A stretch of 64,000 bases of DNA, taken from CALBTQ01 sp036725605 (GTDB taxonomy: Bacteria > Lernaellota > Lernaellaia > Lernaellales > Lernaellaceae). The stretch's first letter is position 1. Each line of letters opens with the position of its first letter. The stretch is taken from positions 84,046-148,045 of the forward strand of contig DAIMDW010000011.1 in NCBI GenBank assembly GCA_036725605.1, given 5' to 3'. A model generated the notes under the pieces. That model saw nothing but the letters and a program-made list of their open reading frames with translations. It made no database searches and was not told the DNA's origin. Below are positions 28,509 through 36,247 of the stretch, piece by piece. Position numbers and translations under genes: made by a program.

Positions 28509-29345
28509 ATGAATTTTTGCCGCGTTCCCCTGTGTTTGTTGCTTGCCGTGTTGTCGACGCTCGCGGCCTGCGCCGATCATGACGCGGACAAAGCGTCGTT
28601 GGGCGACGATGATGACGATGTTGTGCCCGACGACGATGCGGCCGACGACGACGCGATCGACGATTCGACGAATCGACCGCCCGGCATGGAGCTGGAGTGG
28701 GTCGACGTTGCCGGCGGCACGTTCGAGATGGGCTGCTCGCCCGGCGACGACCAATGCGACGGGCAGGAATTGCCGCGCCACACCGTGACGCTCTCACCGT
28801 TTCAAATCACGCCCTACGAGATCACGCAGGAACAATGGGACGCGGTCAAGAACTGGAACTTCAGCGCCTTCCGGGATTGCCGCGATTGCCCGATCACCTA
28901 CCTGGGGCAGGGCGACGCCCAGGAATTTTGCGAGGCGTTCGGCGCCCGCTTGCCCACCGAGGCCGAGTGGGAATACGCCGCGCGGGCCGGTTCGACCACG
29001 CGCTTTTATTGTGGCGACGACGCGGCCTGCCTCGGCGATGTCGCCTGGTACGCGCTCAACGCCGGGCAGACGGCGCACCCGGTGGGCCTGAAAGAGCCGA
29101 ACGATTTCGGCTTGTACGACATGCTCGGCAACGCCTTCGAATGGGTCGCCGACTGGTATCGCTTCGACTATTACGAAACCAGCCCGGAGGTCGATCCCCT
29201 CGGCCCGCCCGGGCGAGAAAAGGTGATTCGCGGCGGCGCGTATTCCTACACCGCGTCCTTCCTGCGCGCCTCCTACCGCTGGGGCACCGGCGGCGGCATC
29301 GGCCACGACGAAGTGGGCTTCCGTTGCGCGCGGGACGCCGACTGA
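28509..29345 (+). CDS. Formylglycine-generating-enzyme-like (SUMF1) lipoprotein, probably non-catalytic
   Basis: This is a 278-residue protein with lipobox T-L-A-A-C (Cys21) and an Asp-rich spacer to about residue 57. It then has a complete FGE-sulfatase/SUMF1 fold: V-A-G-G-T-F-E-M-G, Y-E-I-T-Q-E-Q-W, A-R-L-P-T-E-A-E-W-E-Y-A-A-R, D-M-L-G-N-A-F-E-W-V-A-D-W, R-G-G-A-Y and G-F-R-C-A-R. In true formylglycine-generating enzymes a cysteine pair sits in the segment after R-G-G. Here that segment reads R-A-S-Y-R-W-G, without cysteine. The protein is therefore unlikely to activate sulfatases and more probably uses the fold for binding, as in many bacterial members. It lies 37 bases after the preceding lipoprotein gene. 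Confidence 0.85.
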   Translation: MNFCRVPLCLLLAVLSTLAACADHDADKASLGDDDDDVVPDDDAADDDAIDDSTNRPPGMELEWVDVAGGTFEMGCSPGDDQCDGQELPRHTVTLSPFQITPYEITQEQWDAVKNWNFSAFRDCRDCPITYLGQGDAQEFCEAFGARLPTEAEWEYAARAGSTTRFYCGDDAACLGDVAWYALNAGQTAHPVGLKEPNDFGLYDMLGNAFEWVADWYRFDYYETSPEVDPLGPPGREKVIRGGAYSYTASFLRASYRWGTGGGIGHDEVGFRCARDAD

Positions 29346-29355
29346 CCGCCGCGAA

Positions 29356-29991
29356 TTATTTGCTTTCCGCCAGTTTGTCGGTTTCCACCGTGATGCGCTT
29401 GGCGTCGATCGGCATCAACGACAGGCAGGCCGGATTGAGTTCGTCCTTGTCCTTCATCACGTAGGCGATGGTGAAATCCGTGATGCCCTCGTCGGTCAGA
29501 CAGCCGCTTTGCACCATGGGCATTTTGTATTCGCAGCCGTTGGCGTTGCCTTCGAAGTCGAGGTACACCGTGAAGCAGTTGTCCTCGCCCGAGGTCCAGC
29601 CGGCCAGGCCCGAGGCGACGTCTTCCATGCCCGTGGTCGCGTCGCTTTCGTAACTGCAGGTCAGGTCGCCGCGTCCGCCCGGCGCGGTGTAATGCCAGTC
29701 GTAGGGGACGATCTGCAGACCCTGATTGCCGGCGGTGTCGTATTCGACGACCAGCGAATCCAGGTAATAATCGCCGAAGACGGCCGGTGGATTTTCGCCG
29801 GTGTAAATGTCCATGCCCAGCTCTTCGAGTTCCTTGATGTCGTCTTCGTCGAGAAAGTCGCTGACGTCGTCGGGCACGCCTTCGATCCATTCCTCGACGG
29901 CGTCTTTGAGGCTGTCCTCGGCTTCGTCGCAGGCAAACAAAAAGGCGGAAATCAACAACAAGGCGAAAACGAACCAAATACCATGTTTCAT
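29356..29991 (-). CDS. Lipoprotein of unknown function
   Basis: This is a 211-residue protein. The ATG at 29991 follows TAGGAGCGCGCCG and starts a lipoprotein signal with F-L-F-A-C (Cys21). Residues 22-60 are strongly acidic and probably helical, with Asp and Glu mixed rather than Asp runs. The remaining about 150 residues contain four cysteines (C-S-Y-E, D-N-C-F, G-C-E-Y, S-G-C-L) that probably form disulfides in a beta-rich domain. It is convergent with the SUMF1-like gene, ten bases away. I do not recognise the family. Confidence 0.78.
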   Translation of the reverse strand: MKHGIWFVFALLLISAFLFACDEAEDSLKDAVEEWIEGVPDDVSDFLDEDDIKELEELGMDIYTGENPPAVFGDYYLDSLVVEYDTAGNQGLQIVPYDWHYTAPGGRGDLTCSYESDATTGMEDVASGLAGWTSGEDNCFTVYLDFEGNANGCEYKMPMVQSGCLTDEGITDFTIAYVMKDKDELNPACLSLMPIDAKRITVETDKLAESK

Positions 29992-30067
29992 CGGCGCGCT
30001 CCTATATTGGTTCAAACGGTTACCACTTTCGTTCCGTAGCATGAAACGGTCCGGCGATAAACTCGAC

Positions 30068-31369
30068 CTACTTCTCTTTCGGCGGAATCGGCCAGTCGCG
30101 GATCAGCCCCTCCAGGCCGATCTCCTCCAGTTGCTCGCGGGTCAGGTTATGCTCTCTGGCCAGCGCGAACAGCAGCCGCGTTTGCTGCTCCCGGTACATC
30201 TGCGCCTGTCGCTCCAGGTGCGTGCGGATGTTGCTCGTGCCGCCCTGGCCGGTCAGGTCCGCCGCGCGGATCCACCCCTGGCGGCGCAGACTTTTTTCCT
30301 TCGCGCCCACCTCGTACCACACCGTGTCGTTCAGCGATGTGCGCGCCTTGATCGTCACGACCGCCCCGGCGTTCAGATACGTCTGGTGGAGAATGTCGGG
30401 CGGCGCCGCGTCGTTTTTCCAGGGTTTCCGATAACGGATCGGCGTCGGGCGCGTGATCATGAATTGCTCGCCGGGCTTGAGCTCCTGCGTCGGATCGGTG
30501 GGGAATTGCTTTTCGGTGAGGCGTTCGGCCTCGTTTTCCGCCGCGACGATCTGATGGTAAATCGCGCGGCGCGTTTCCTCGGTCAGCCCGAAGCGGTAGG
30601 TCGGGCGATAAGCGAGCGCCTTGATCGCGTTTTCGTTGAACCGCACCCGCGCCGGCTGCGCGCCGTCGCGCTCGAGCAGGGCGATCCACTGTTTCGTTTC
30701 CGAGCGCCAATGCTCCTCGCTGGTGAACGCGGCGATCGTCAGGCGGTCGGGTTGCGGCCGATGTTTCAGCGCGCCCGGCGGCGCGGTTTGTTGTTCGAGG
30801 TGGCGCAGCAGCCGTTCGAGCGAGTCGCGCTTGAGGTTGCTGATCACCAGCACGTCCAGCGCGATTTCGCCGCGCGCGGCGGTGTCCGTGACGTTCCGGG
30901 CCAGCGTGGTGTAAATGGGCAGATCCTCCGGCGGCGGCGTCGGCGTGGCGGCGGTCGGCTCGTCGGGAATGGGCGTGGGCGCCGCTTCGGGTTCCGGCAT
31001 GTCCGGCGCGAGCGCCTGTTGCAGTGCCTTTTCGGGCGTGACCGACACCGGCGCGACCTCCCGCGTCGACGTGGGCCGCGCCGCGACCGATAACGCCAGC
31101 AACAGCAGCAGGCCAGCCGCGCGCAAACCGAAATGCACCTTCCAGTTGGCGATGAACATTTCCACCCGTCGAACCACCGGTGGATAAAAGAGCAGGCCCG
31201 CCGCGAAAGTCAGCAACGCCGAAAGCAACGCGCCCTTGATCGCCAGGTTCACCGCGCCCAGGCACAGGAAGCCGAACAGCAGAAAACCGACGTTCGGATG
31301 CGCGCGCTCGAATCCCCCGCTGGTTTCCGGCGGTGGCGGCGTGTTGGTGGGGTGTTCGTTCGACGACAT
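30068..31369 (-). CDS. Membrane protein with extracytoplasmic SH3-like domain
   Basis: This is a 433-residue protein with GAGGAACGGCTG before its ATG. A Pro-rich cytoplasmic start is followed by hydrophobic segments at about 28-62 and 83-97. A Thr/Pro/Glu-rich linker (about 100-150) follows, then a soluble domain. Near residues 300-375 the pattern V-V-T-I-K-A-R-T-S-L-N-D-T-V-W-Y-E-V followed by G-W-I-R-A-A-D-L resembles a bacterial SH3 domain, which often binds cell wall. The C-terminal 55 residues are helical and charged. It starts 105 bases after the thioredoxin/CcdA operon ends and probably has its own promoter. Function is uncertain; a cell-envelope role is inferred. Confidence 0.7.
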   Translation of the reverse strand: MSSNEHPTNTPPPPETSGGFERAHPNVGFLLFGFLCLGAVNLAIKGALLSALLTFAAGLLFYPPVVRRVEMFIANWKVHFGLRAAGLLLLLALSVAARPTSTREVAPVSVTPEKALQQALAPDMPEPEAAPTPIPDEPTAATPTPPPEDLPIYTTLARNVTDTAARGEIALDVLVISNLKRDSLERLLRHLEQQTAPPGALKHRPQPDRLTIAAFTSEEHWRSETKQWIALLERDGAQPARVRFNENAIKALAYRPTYRFGLTEETRRAIYHQIVAAENEAERLTEKQFPTDPTQELKPGEQFMITRPTPIRYRKPWKNDAAPPDILHQTYLNAGAVVTIKARTSLNDTVWYEVGAKEKSLRRQGWIRAADLTGQGGTSNIRTHLERQAQMYREQQTRLLFALAREHNLTREQLEEIGLEGLIRDWPIPPKEK

Positions 31370-31474
31370 CAGCCGTTCCTCGACAAATCAATGGAGGGGA
31401 GGACGTTTCCGACGGCGGATATTCTATCAAAAAAAGGATGAGAGCACCATGACGATTAATCGCCGGTCGTCGCT

Positions 31475-32170
31475 TTACAGACCCCGATAGCCGAAGTACG
31501 CGCCGACCAGAATGATCAGTACGCCGGCGACCCGCCGCAGCAGGTCGGTGGTGCGCGTGAGCTTCTTGTTGGCGATGATTTTCTTCGCCGCGCCCACGCT
31601 CGTGCCCGCGATCAGGATCAGCACGCAATGGCCCAGCGCGTAGATCGCCAGCAGCAGACCGCCGTATACCGCCGATGAACCGCTGCCCGCGATGTAGGTC
31701 AGCAGCACGATCAAAATCGGCGCGGCGCACGGCGCGGAAACGAGGCCGAACAACAGGCCCAGCACGAACGCGCCCAGCGCGCCTTGGATGCGCGGATGCG
31801 CGTCGATTTGCGGCAACGGCAAGGTGAACGCGCCCAGCAGGTGCAGGCCCATCAGCAGACAGACGCCGGCGACGATCCAGTTCCAGATCGCCGAAACGTC
31901 GCCGAACATCCGTCCGACCAGCGCCGCGAAAACGCCCATCGCCGTGAACATCGTCACCAGTCCGAGCACGAACAGCAGCGAAAAGGCAAACGCGCGCGCC
32001 GGCGAATCGATCCGCTTGTCGCCGGTGACGAAGGCGATCATCAGCGGAATCATCGCCAGCACGCACGGATTGCTCGCGGTGAGCAGTCCGCCGGCGAACA
32101 CCACCAGCGGCGCCAGCCACGGACTGCTCTGCACGATCGCGGCGGCGTTTTCAATCCAGCCGTCGAGCAT
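31475..32170 (-). CDS. CcdA/DsbD-type transmembrane thiol-disulfide exchanger
   Basis: This is a 231-residue protein with six hydrophobic segments. It has the two membrane cysteines diagnostic of the CcdA family: Cys36 in S-N-P-C-V-L and Cys148 in S-A-P-C-A-A-P. Family members carry electrons from cytoplasmic thioredoxin across the membrane to periplasmic thioredoxin-like partners. Its ATG overlaps the TAA of the upstream gene by one base (TAATG), implying translational coupling. It is the last gene of the operon led by the ArsR-type regulator and probably keeps the exported thioredoxin-fold protein just upstream reduced. Confidence 0.88.
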   Translation of the reverse strand: MLDGWIENAAAIVQSSPWLAPLVVFAGGLLTASNPCVLAMIPLMIAFVTGDKRIDSPARAFAFSLLFVLGLVTMFTAMGVFAALVGRMFGDVSAIWNWIVAGVCLLMGLHLLGAFTLPLPQIDAHPRIQGALGAFVLGLLFGLVSAPCAAPILIVLLTYIAGSGSSAVYGGLLLAIYALGHCVLILIAGTSVGAAKKIIANKKLTRTTDLLRRVAGVLIILVGAYFGYRGL

Positions 32171-32553
32171 TATTTAACGACGCCCAGCTCGGTCAGCTTG
32201 TCGAGCACGTCTTCGTTGTCGAACGTACCTTGCACCTGGTAGAGCACCTTGTCGTTTTCATCGACCAGCACGAAGGCGGGGAAGGCGAAGATCTTGTATT
32301 TTTTCATCAGCGCCTCGGTCTTGTCCTTGGCCAGCGCGAAGTCGGAGGTGACCAGCGTCACGCCGTCGACCAACTGCTTGGGCAGCGCGTCGGCCAGCGG
32401 CTGCGCGCTCTGGCACGCCTTTTTCGTGCACGGGCACGCCATGGTGTGTTTGAGGAAGTACAACGTTTTGCCCGCGCCGGCGGCCTGCACAACGGCGGAC
32501 GCGGCCAGGGCCAGCAGCAACACAAACGTCAACGCGACAACGAATCGTTTCAT
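32170..32553 (-). CDS. Exported thioredoxin-fold protein (C-P-C active site)
   Basis: This is a 127-residue protein. The start at 32553 overlaps the previous stop as ATGA and begins a signal peptide (residues 1-25, ending Q-A-A-G). The mature part has a short thioredoxin fold: L-Y-F-L-K-H-T-M-A-C-P-C with Cys40 and Cys42 plus Cys47, V-T-S-D-F for strand 2, and F-A-F-P-A-F-V-L-V-D around cis-proline 92. The active site is C-P-C rather than C-x-x-C, which is unusual and may favour metal binding or fast disulfide exchange. It is coupled to the CcdA-like gene, its likely electron donor. Confidence 0.82.
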   Translation of the reverse strand: MKRFVVALTFVLLLALAASAVVQAAGAGKTLYFLKHTMACPCTKKACQSAQPLADALPKQLVDGVTLVTSDFALAKDKTEALMKKYKIFAFPAFVLVDENDKVLYQVQGTFDNEDVLDKLTELGVVK

Positions 32554-32789
32554 TTTGCCTCCGTAATAAGCTGTTTGATCCGCTCCACCTGGGGCAGCGG
32601 TTTGCCGGCATGGACGACCTTCTCGTCGATCACCAAACCGGGCGTGAGCATCACGAAATCGGTGATGCGCGCCATTTCCGTCACGTACTCGACGTCGGCG
32701 GCGACGCCCAGTTCGGCCACGGCGGCTTGGGTGCGCTCGAGCAGTTCGTGACAATTTTTGCATCCGGGACCGAGCACCTTGATGTTCAT
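32550..32789 (-). CDS. Small cytoplasmic thioredoxin-like protein (C-K-N-C), TM0996/MTH895 type
   Basis: This is a 79-residue protein, a single minimal thioredoxin fold starting M-N-I-K-V-L-G-P-G-C-K-N-C (Cys10 and Cys13) with T-P-G-L-V-I-D at the cis-proline. These features and the length match the redox-active disulfide protein 2 (TM0996/MTH895) family, which commonly accompanies DUF318 permeases. It lies 3 bases after its paralogue and overlaps the next gene by 4 bases. It probably passes electrons or handles the thiol-reactive substrate of the permease. Confidence 0.87.
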   Translation of the reverse strand: MNIKVLGPGCKNCHELLERTQAAVAELGVAADVEYVTEMARITDFVMLTPGLVIDEKVVHAGKPLPQVERIKQLITEAK

Positions 32790-32792
32790 CGT

Positions 32793-33032
32793 TTACTCCT
32801 TGCTTTGCAGCAGTTGCGCCAGATCCTTTTCCTTGGGCACCTTGCCGCGCATGACCAATTGACCGTCGACCACCAGCCCCGGCGTCATCAGGATGCCGTA
32901 CTTGAGGATCTCGTCGAGGTCCTCGACCTTGACCACTTCATAAGGGAGGTTGTGCTTGGTCACGTAATCGCTGACGACCTGAAACGTCTTTTTGCATTTG
33001 ACGCAGCCGGTACCCAGAATTTCGATTTTCAT
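32793..33032 (-). CDS. Small cytoplasmic thioredoxin-like protein (C-V-K-C)
   Basis: Two ATGs are adjacent, at 33035 and 33032. The second has the better spacing (five bases) from AAGGAG, giving 79 residues. The protein is a minimal thioredoxin fold: K-I-E-I-L-G-T-G-C-V-K-C near the N-terminus, and M-T-P-G-L-V-V-D-G at the cis-proline. It is paralogous to the following gene and belongs to the same TM0996/MTH895-type family. Its ribosome site lies in the 9-base gap after the permease gene. Confidence 0.87.
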   Translation of the reverse strand: MKIEILGTGCVKCKKTFQVVSDYVTKHNLPYEVVKVEDLDEILKYGILMTPGLVVDGQLVMRGKVPKEKDLAQLLQSKE

Positions 33033-33041
33033 CATGACTCC

Positions 33042-34208
33042 TTATCCGACCAATGTTCCGTACAGCATGCCGGCCAGCGCCGACATGACGATCACCAGGC
33101 CGAAATAGGCCAGCGACTTTTTCGTGCCCAGCACGCCGTGGATGACGATCATGTTCGGCAGCGACAGCGCCGGCCCGGCCAGCAGCAGTGTCAGCGCCGG
33201 CCCCTGTCCCATGCCCGCGCCGAGCAGACCTTCGAGGATCGGCACCTCGGTCAACGTCGCGAAGTACATCAGCGCGCCGGCCACCGAAGCGAACAGGTTC
33301 GCGCCCAGCGAATTGCCGCCCAGCAGTTGCTGCACGTAGCGCGCCGGAATTATCCCCGCGTCGCCGTTGGGCCGCCCGAGCAGGAAGCCCGCCGCCAGTA
33401 CGCCCATGAACAACAGCGGCATGATCTGCTTGACGAACTCCCAGGTCGCGTCGACCCAGTCGGTCAGCTCGTCTTTGGCGAACCAGCGCCAGAGCATCAG
33501 CGCCAACGCGACGGCCAGCGCGCCGCTCACGTACCACTTCACGCCGTACACCGCGTTCCAAAAACCCACCGGCTGCGCCGGCTTGCCCCACGCGGCGAAA
33601 ATCAGGATCAGCACCATGACCAAAAAATACAAACCGGTTTTGGCCAGCGAGCGCGACGGCTCGTCGACCGGCGGCACGGGCAGGGCGGCCTTGGCCGTTT
33701 CCTCGCGGCGGAAAATCGCGGCCATCAACAGGCCGATGACGATCGCGAAAATGATCGCGCCGATCGCCCGCGCCAGACCGAGCCGCCAGCCCAACACGCG
33801 CGCGGTCAGGATGATCGCCAGCACGTTGACCGCCGGACCGCTGTACAAAAACGCCGTCGCCGGGCCCAGGCCCGCGCCGCGTTTGTGAATGCCCGCGAAC
33901 AACGGCAGCACCGTGCACGAGCACACCGCCAGAATCGAGCCGGATACCGCCGCCACCGAGTAGGCGAGGACCTTTTTCGCGCCGGCGCCGAAATATTTCA
34001 TCACCGCCGCCTGCGAAACGAACACGCCGATCGCCCCGGCGATGAAAAACGCGGGGACCAGGCAGAACAACACGTGTTCGCGCGCGTAATCCTGCAGCAT
34101 GTAAAACGCTTCGAGGATCGCGCCGCGCACGCGTTCGTCGCCCAACGGCAGCAAATACGCCGCGGCGAAGACGCCGATGATCAGCAACAGTTTGGTGGTT
34201 TCTTTCAT
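33042..34208 (-). CDS. ArsP/DUF318-family permease
   Basis: This is a 388-residue protein. The ATG at 34208 was chosen because the longer frame upstream overlaps the regulator gene and has no membrane character. About ten membrane helices are visible. The family signature is clear: V-C-S-C-T-V-L-P-L-F-A-G-I-H-K-R-G, then A-F-L-Y-S-G-P-A-V-N-V-L. A second, internally related half has L-L-A-G-P-A-L-S-L-P-N-M. Relatives export trivalent (organo)arsenicals or other soft metals; the paired cysteines fit a thiol-reactive substrate. Located 18 bases after the ArsR-type gene, it is almost certainly under its control. Confidence 0.88.
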   Translation of the reverse strand: MKETTKLLLIIGVFAAAYLLPLGDERVRGAILEAFYMLQDYAREHVLFCLVPAFFIAGAIGVFVSQAAVMKYFGAGAKKVLAYSVAAVSGSILAVCSCTVLPLFAGIHKRGAGLGPATAFLYSGPAVNVLAIILTARVLGWRLGLARAIGAIIFAIVIGLLMAAIFRREETAKAALPVPPVDEPSRSLAKTGLYFLVMVLILIFAAWGKPAQPVGFWNAVYGVKWYVSGALAVALALMLWRWFAKDELTDWVDATWEFVKQIMPLLFMGVLAAGFLLGRPNGDAGIIPARYVQQLLGGNSLGANLFASVAGALMYFATLTEVPILEGLLGAGMGQGPALTLLLAGPALSLPNMIVIHGVLGTKKSLAYFGLVIVMSALAGMLYGTLVG

Positions 34209-34225
34209 TTGGTTTCTCTTGTTTT

Positions 34226-34540
34226 CTAGCGCAACGCGGCCAGCGCTTTCTTGCGTTCGGCGAGCACCTCGGTGACGCAGGTGAAAAAGCCGTTGATGCA
34301 TTTGACTTCCAGCCGGTAGAAAACGGTCGCGCCGTCCTTGCGATCCTCGGCGACGATGCCCGCTTCACGCAGCACGCTCAGGTGGCGGCTGACGGTCGCG
34401 TATTGCGCGCCGACCAGCTCGACCAGTTCGCCGACCGGCTTGGGGCCGGCCTGCAGCGCGTCGACGATCATCAGCCGGCTCGGATGCGCCAGCGCTTTGA
34501 AAACCTTGGCCCGAAAATCGTATATCTCACGTTTCTTCAT
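34226..34540 (-). CDS. ArsR-family metal-responsive repressor
   Basis: This is a 104-residue protein with its start at 34540 after AAGGACGGCACG. It has a winged-helix fold: F-K-A-L-A-H-P-S-R-L-M-I-V-D-A-L, then the recognition helix A-Q-Y-A-T-V-S-R-H-L-S-V-L-R-E-A-G-I-V, then the wing D-G-A-T-V-F-Y-R-L. The C-terminal helix holds Cys81 and Cys88 in K-C-I-N-G-F-F-T-C-V. A cysteine pair at this place is typical of ArsR proteins linked to DUF318 permeases and probably senses arsenite or another soft metal. An inverted repeat in the promoter upstream is its probable operator, so the operon should be derepressed by metal. Confidence 0.88.
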   Translation of the reverse strand: MKKREIYDFRAKVFKALAHPSRLMIVDALQAGPKPVGELVELVGAQYATVSRHLSVLREAGIVAEDRKDGATVFYRLEVKCINGFFTCVTEVLAERKKALAALR

Positions 34541-34618
34541 CGTGCCGTCCTTTGCCGTGCCTCGCCCGCGGTTGGCTCCTCGCCCGCATTTTTCCCGCGA
34601 AGCCCTTTTGCGATTGCG

Positions 34619-34647
34619 CAATTTAGCAAAAAGGCTAAATTTGTCAA
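34619..34647 (-). promoter_or_regulatory. Promoter and ArsR operator of the permease operon
   Basis: Reading the minus strand, a perfect TTGACA (-35) occupies 34647-34642 and TAAATT (-10) lies 16 bases further. Between and over them is a perfect inverted repeat, ATTTAGC and GCTAAAT at 34621-34627 and 34634-34640, separated by 6 bases. A repressor bound there would block RNA polymerase. The position suits the divergent-palindrome operators of ArsR proteins. Confidence 0.75.
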
Positions 34648-34750
34648 GGGGCGATTTTGTTGATCGGCGGGCGGGGATACGGGGCGACGGCAAGGGAAGG
34701 CAACGCTTGCCGGTTCACGCCCTTCACGGTCGAATTCTTTTTGAGAAGAA

Positions 34751-35503
34751 CTACAGTGTCTCCCAGCCGATGATCACGCTGATCAGCCCGGTGAAACCGC
34801 CGTTGCTGAATTCACCCGTGGTGTCGAGCGCATCGAATTCGGTTTCGGTGAAGCCGGCGCCCCAGCCGCGCAGATCCAATTGGAAGCCGAAGATCATCCG
34901 GTTGGAAAAACGGTAGTAATAGTTCGTGCCCAGATCGATGATCACCGCGCCGCCTTCGGAATCGCTGGTCAGGCCGTCGATGGCCATGTTCGCGCCGCCG
35001 AAACCGAACTTGCCGTACAGCGACGAAGCGTGCTGATTGGCCGCCCCGTAAAGCCAGCGATAGCCGACGCCGCCGCAGGCCACGGTCATGTGCTGGCGAA
35101 GCAGACGATGGTCCAGCCCCGCTTCGTATCCGTATTCGTCGTCGTCGAAGTTCATGTCGGTGGTGATGTACATGTGCTGCATGGTGGCCGTCACCATGAA
35201 CTGCCGCCCCTGGGTCGGGAAGAACAACGCCTCGACGCCCAGGTTGATCAGGTCGCCGTAGCGCGCGCCGAAGGCCGTTTCGTCGTCCGCTCCGCGCGGC
35301 ACGTCGTCGAACTTGACGGCGCCGCCGGACATCGTCGAACCGCCGCCGAAACGACCGAGCAGAATCATCCAACCCAGCGGCTGCCGGTCGGCGTCGACGA
35401 GCGGTTGCTCTTCGTCGGTTTCGTCGCCGTCGGCCGCCAGGGCCGCGCTCAGACCCAACGTCAACAACAAGAGCGGGAGCAACAAGAGACACGTAGCTTT
35501 CAT
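34751..35503 (-). CDS. Probable outer-membrane beta-barrel protein
   Basis: This is a 250-residue protein with AGAAAGGCGG upstream of the ATG. The signal peptide ends S-A-A-L-A-A. The mature protein alternates amphipathic strands with Gly/Asp-rich turns and ends with G-L-I-S-V-I-I-G-W-E-T-L, similar to small outer-membrane barrels that close with an aromatic-rich strand. There is one cysteine (C-G-G-V-G-Y). No specific family is recognised; it may act as a porin-like or structural barrel. It has no apparent link to the ArsR operon downstream, which has its own promoter. Confidence 0.65.
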   Translation of the reverse strand: MKATCLLLLPLLLLTLGLSAALAADGDETDEEQPLVDADRQPLGWMILLGRFGGGSTMSGGAVKFDDVPRGADDETAFGARYGDLINLGVEALFFPTQGRQFMVTATMQHMYITTDMNFDDDEYGYEAGLDHRLLRQHMTVACGGVGYRWLYGAANQHASSLYGKFGFGGANMAIDGLTSDSEGGAVIIDLGTNYYYRFSNRMIFGFQLDLRGWGAGFTETEFDALDTTGEFSNGGFTGLISVIIGWETL

Positions 35504-35566
35504 CGAAACCGCCTTTCTCTTCCACGGGGAAAACGATGGGCTTATTCTATCATCGTTTGGCGGCGC

Positions 35567-36154
35567 TCAGTCCACTTCCAGCAGGCAGGAGATGCAATTA
35601 TCCCGGCCCGTTTCGTCGGCGAACTCATAGACGTCGAAATCGATCCTCAGATCGTTCGTTCCCAACTCGCCGTCGTCGATGTCTTCGAACTGGTTAAGAA
35701 TGGCGAACTGGCCCGACGGTTCCCAAAGAAAATCCGTCGCGTTGCTACAGAAGATGGTGTGCGTCGACAACTCCGTTTCCGGCCAGATGACGATATCCAC
35801 CGCGCCGACGCCGTCGATGGCAAAGTCGCCGTAAACCAGGAAACGCTCGCCGATGGCCCATTGCGTGGAAGTGGCCTGAAAACCGGCGACCTTGATGTCG
35901 AAGTCCTGCCAGGTGAGCGGCAGAACCCAGTCGCCGTCGGTGTCGACATCGCCCCAGATTTCGCACGAAGCCAGGTTGAGCGTGAAGCCGACGTTCTCCA
36001 GTCCGGCCATGGACAGATCGCAGCCGGCATTCATTCGATTGATCGCGCTGGAATAATCGCCGTAGGCGTCGTCGTCATCGTCGCCGCTGTCACTGCAAGC
36101 GAACCAGGCGAAGGCAACAAGGGCTGCCATGAAACATAGAATAAATATTCTCAT
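35567..36154 (-). CDS. Lipoprotein of unknown function with short Asp spacer
   Basis: This is a 195-residue protein. The start at 36154 follows CAGGAGAGTTGC and gives a lipoprotein signal with A-W-F-A-C (Cys20). A short Asp run (residues 24-29) follows. The mature domain looks beta-rich, with cysteines in A-G-C-D, S-C-E-I, F-C-S-N and a C-terminal C-I-S-C pair. Its opening (M-N-A-G-C-D-L) is faintly like the S-G-C-L opening of the lipoproteins at 27.2-28.5 kb. It follows the Kelch gene but is separated from it by a terminator hairpin. Confidence 0.72.
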   Translation of the reverse strand: MRIFILCFMAALVAFAWFACSDSGDDDDDAYGDYSSAINRMNAGCDLSMAGLENVGFTLNLASCEIWGDVDTDGDWVLPLTWQDFDIKVAGFQATSTQWAIGERFLVYGDFAIDGVGAVDIVIWPETELSTHTIFCSNATDFLWEPSGQFAILNQFEDIDDGELGTNDLRIDFDVYEFADETGRDNCISCLLEVD

Positions 36155-36197
36155 GCAACTCTCCTGCAAGCGGTTATTGACCGTTATGTTAAATGAA

Positions 36198-36225
36198 ACA
36201 AGGGGTGCAAGCCAACACCCCTTGT
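36198..36225 (-). terminator. Terminator hairpin after the Kelch/GCCGC gene
   Basis: There is a perfect 10-base-pair stem (36198-36207 with 36216-36225) and an 8-base loop. On the minus strand it is followed by TTTCATTT, and on the plus strand by CACTTTTTTC, so it could work in both directions. It lies 23 bases after the stop at 36248. Confidence 0.75.
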
Positions 36226-36247
36226 CACTTTTTTCACTCAACCGCAA

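Noticed and set aside
32610..34229. 539-codon plus-strand frame across the ArsR operon
   Set aside because: It is antisense to four well-recognised genes and has only low-complexity Arg/His/Gln composition.
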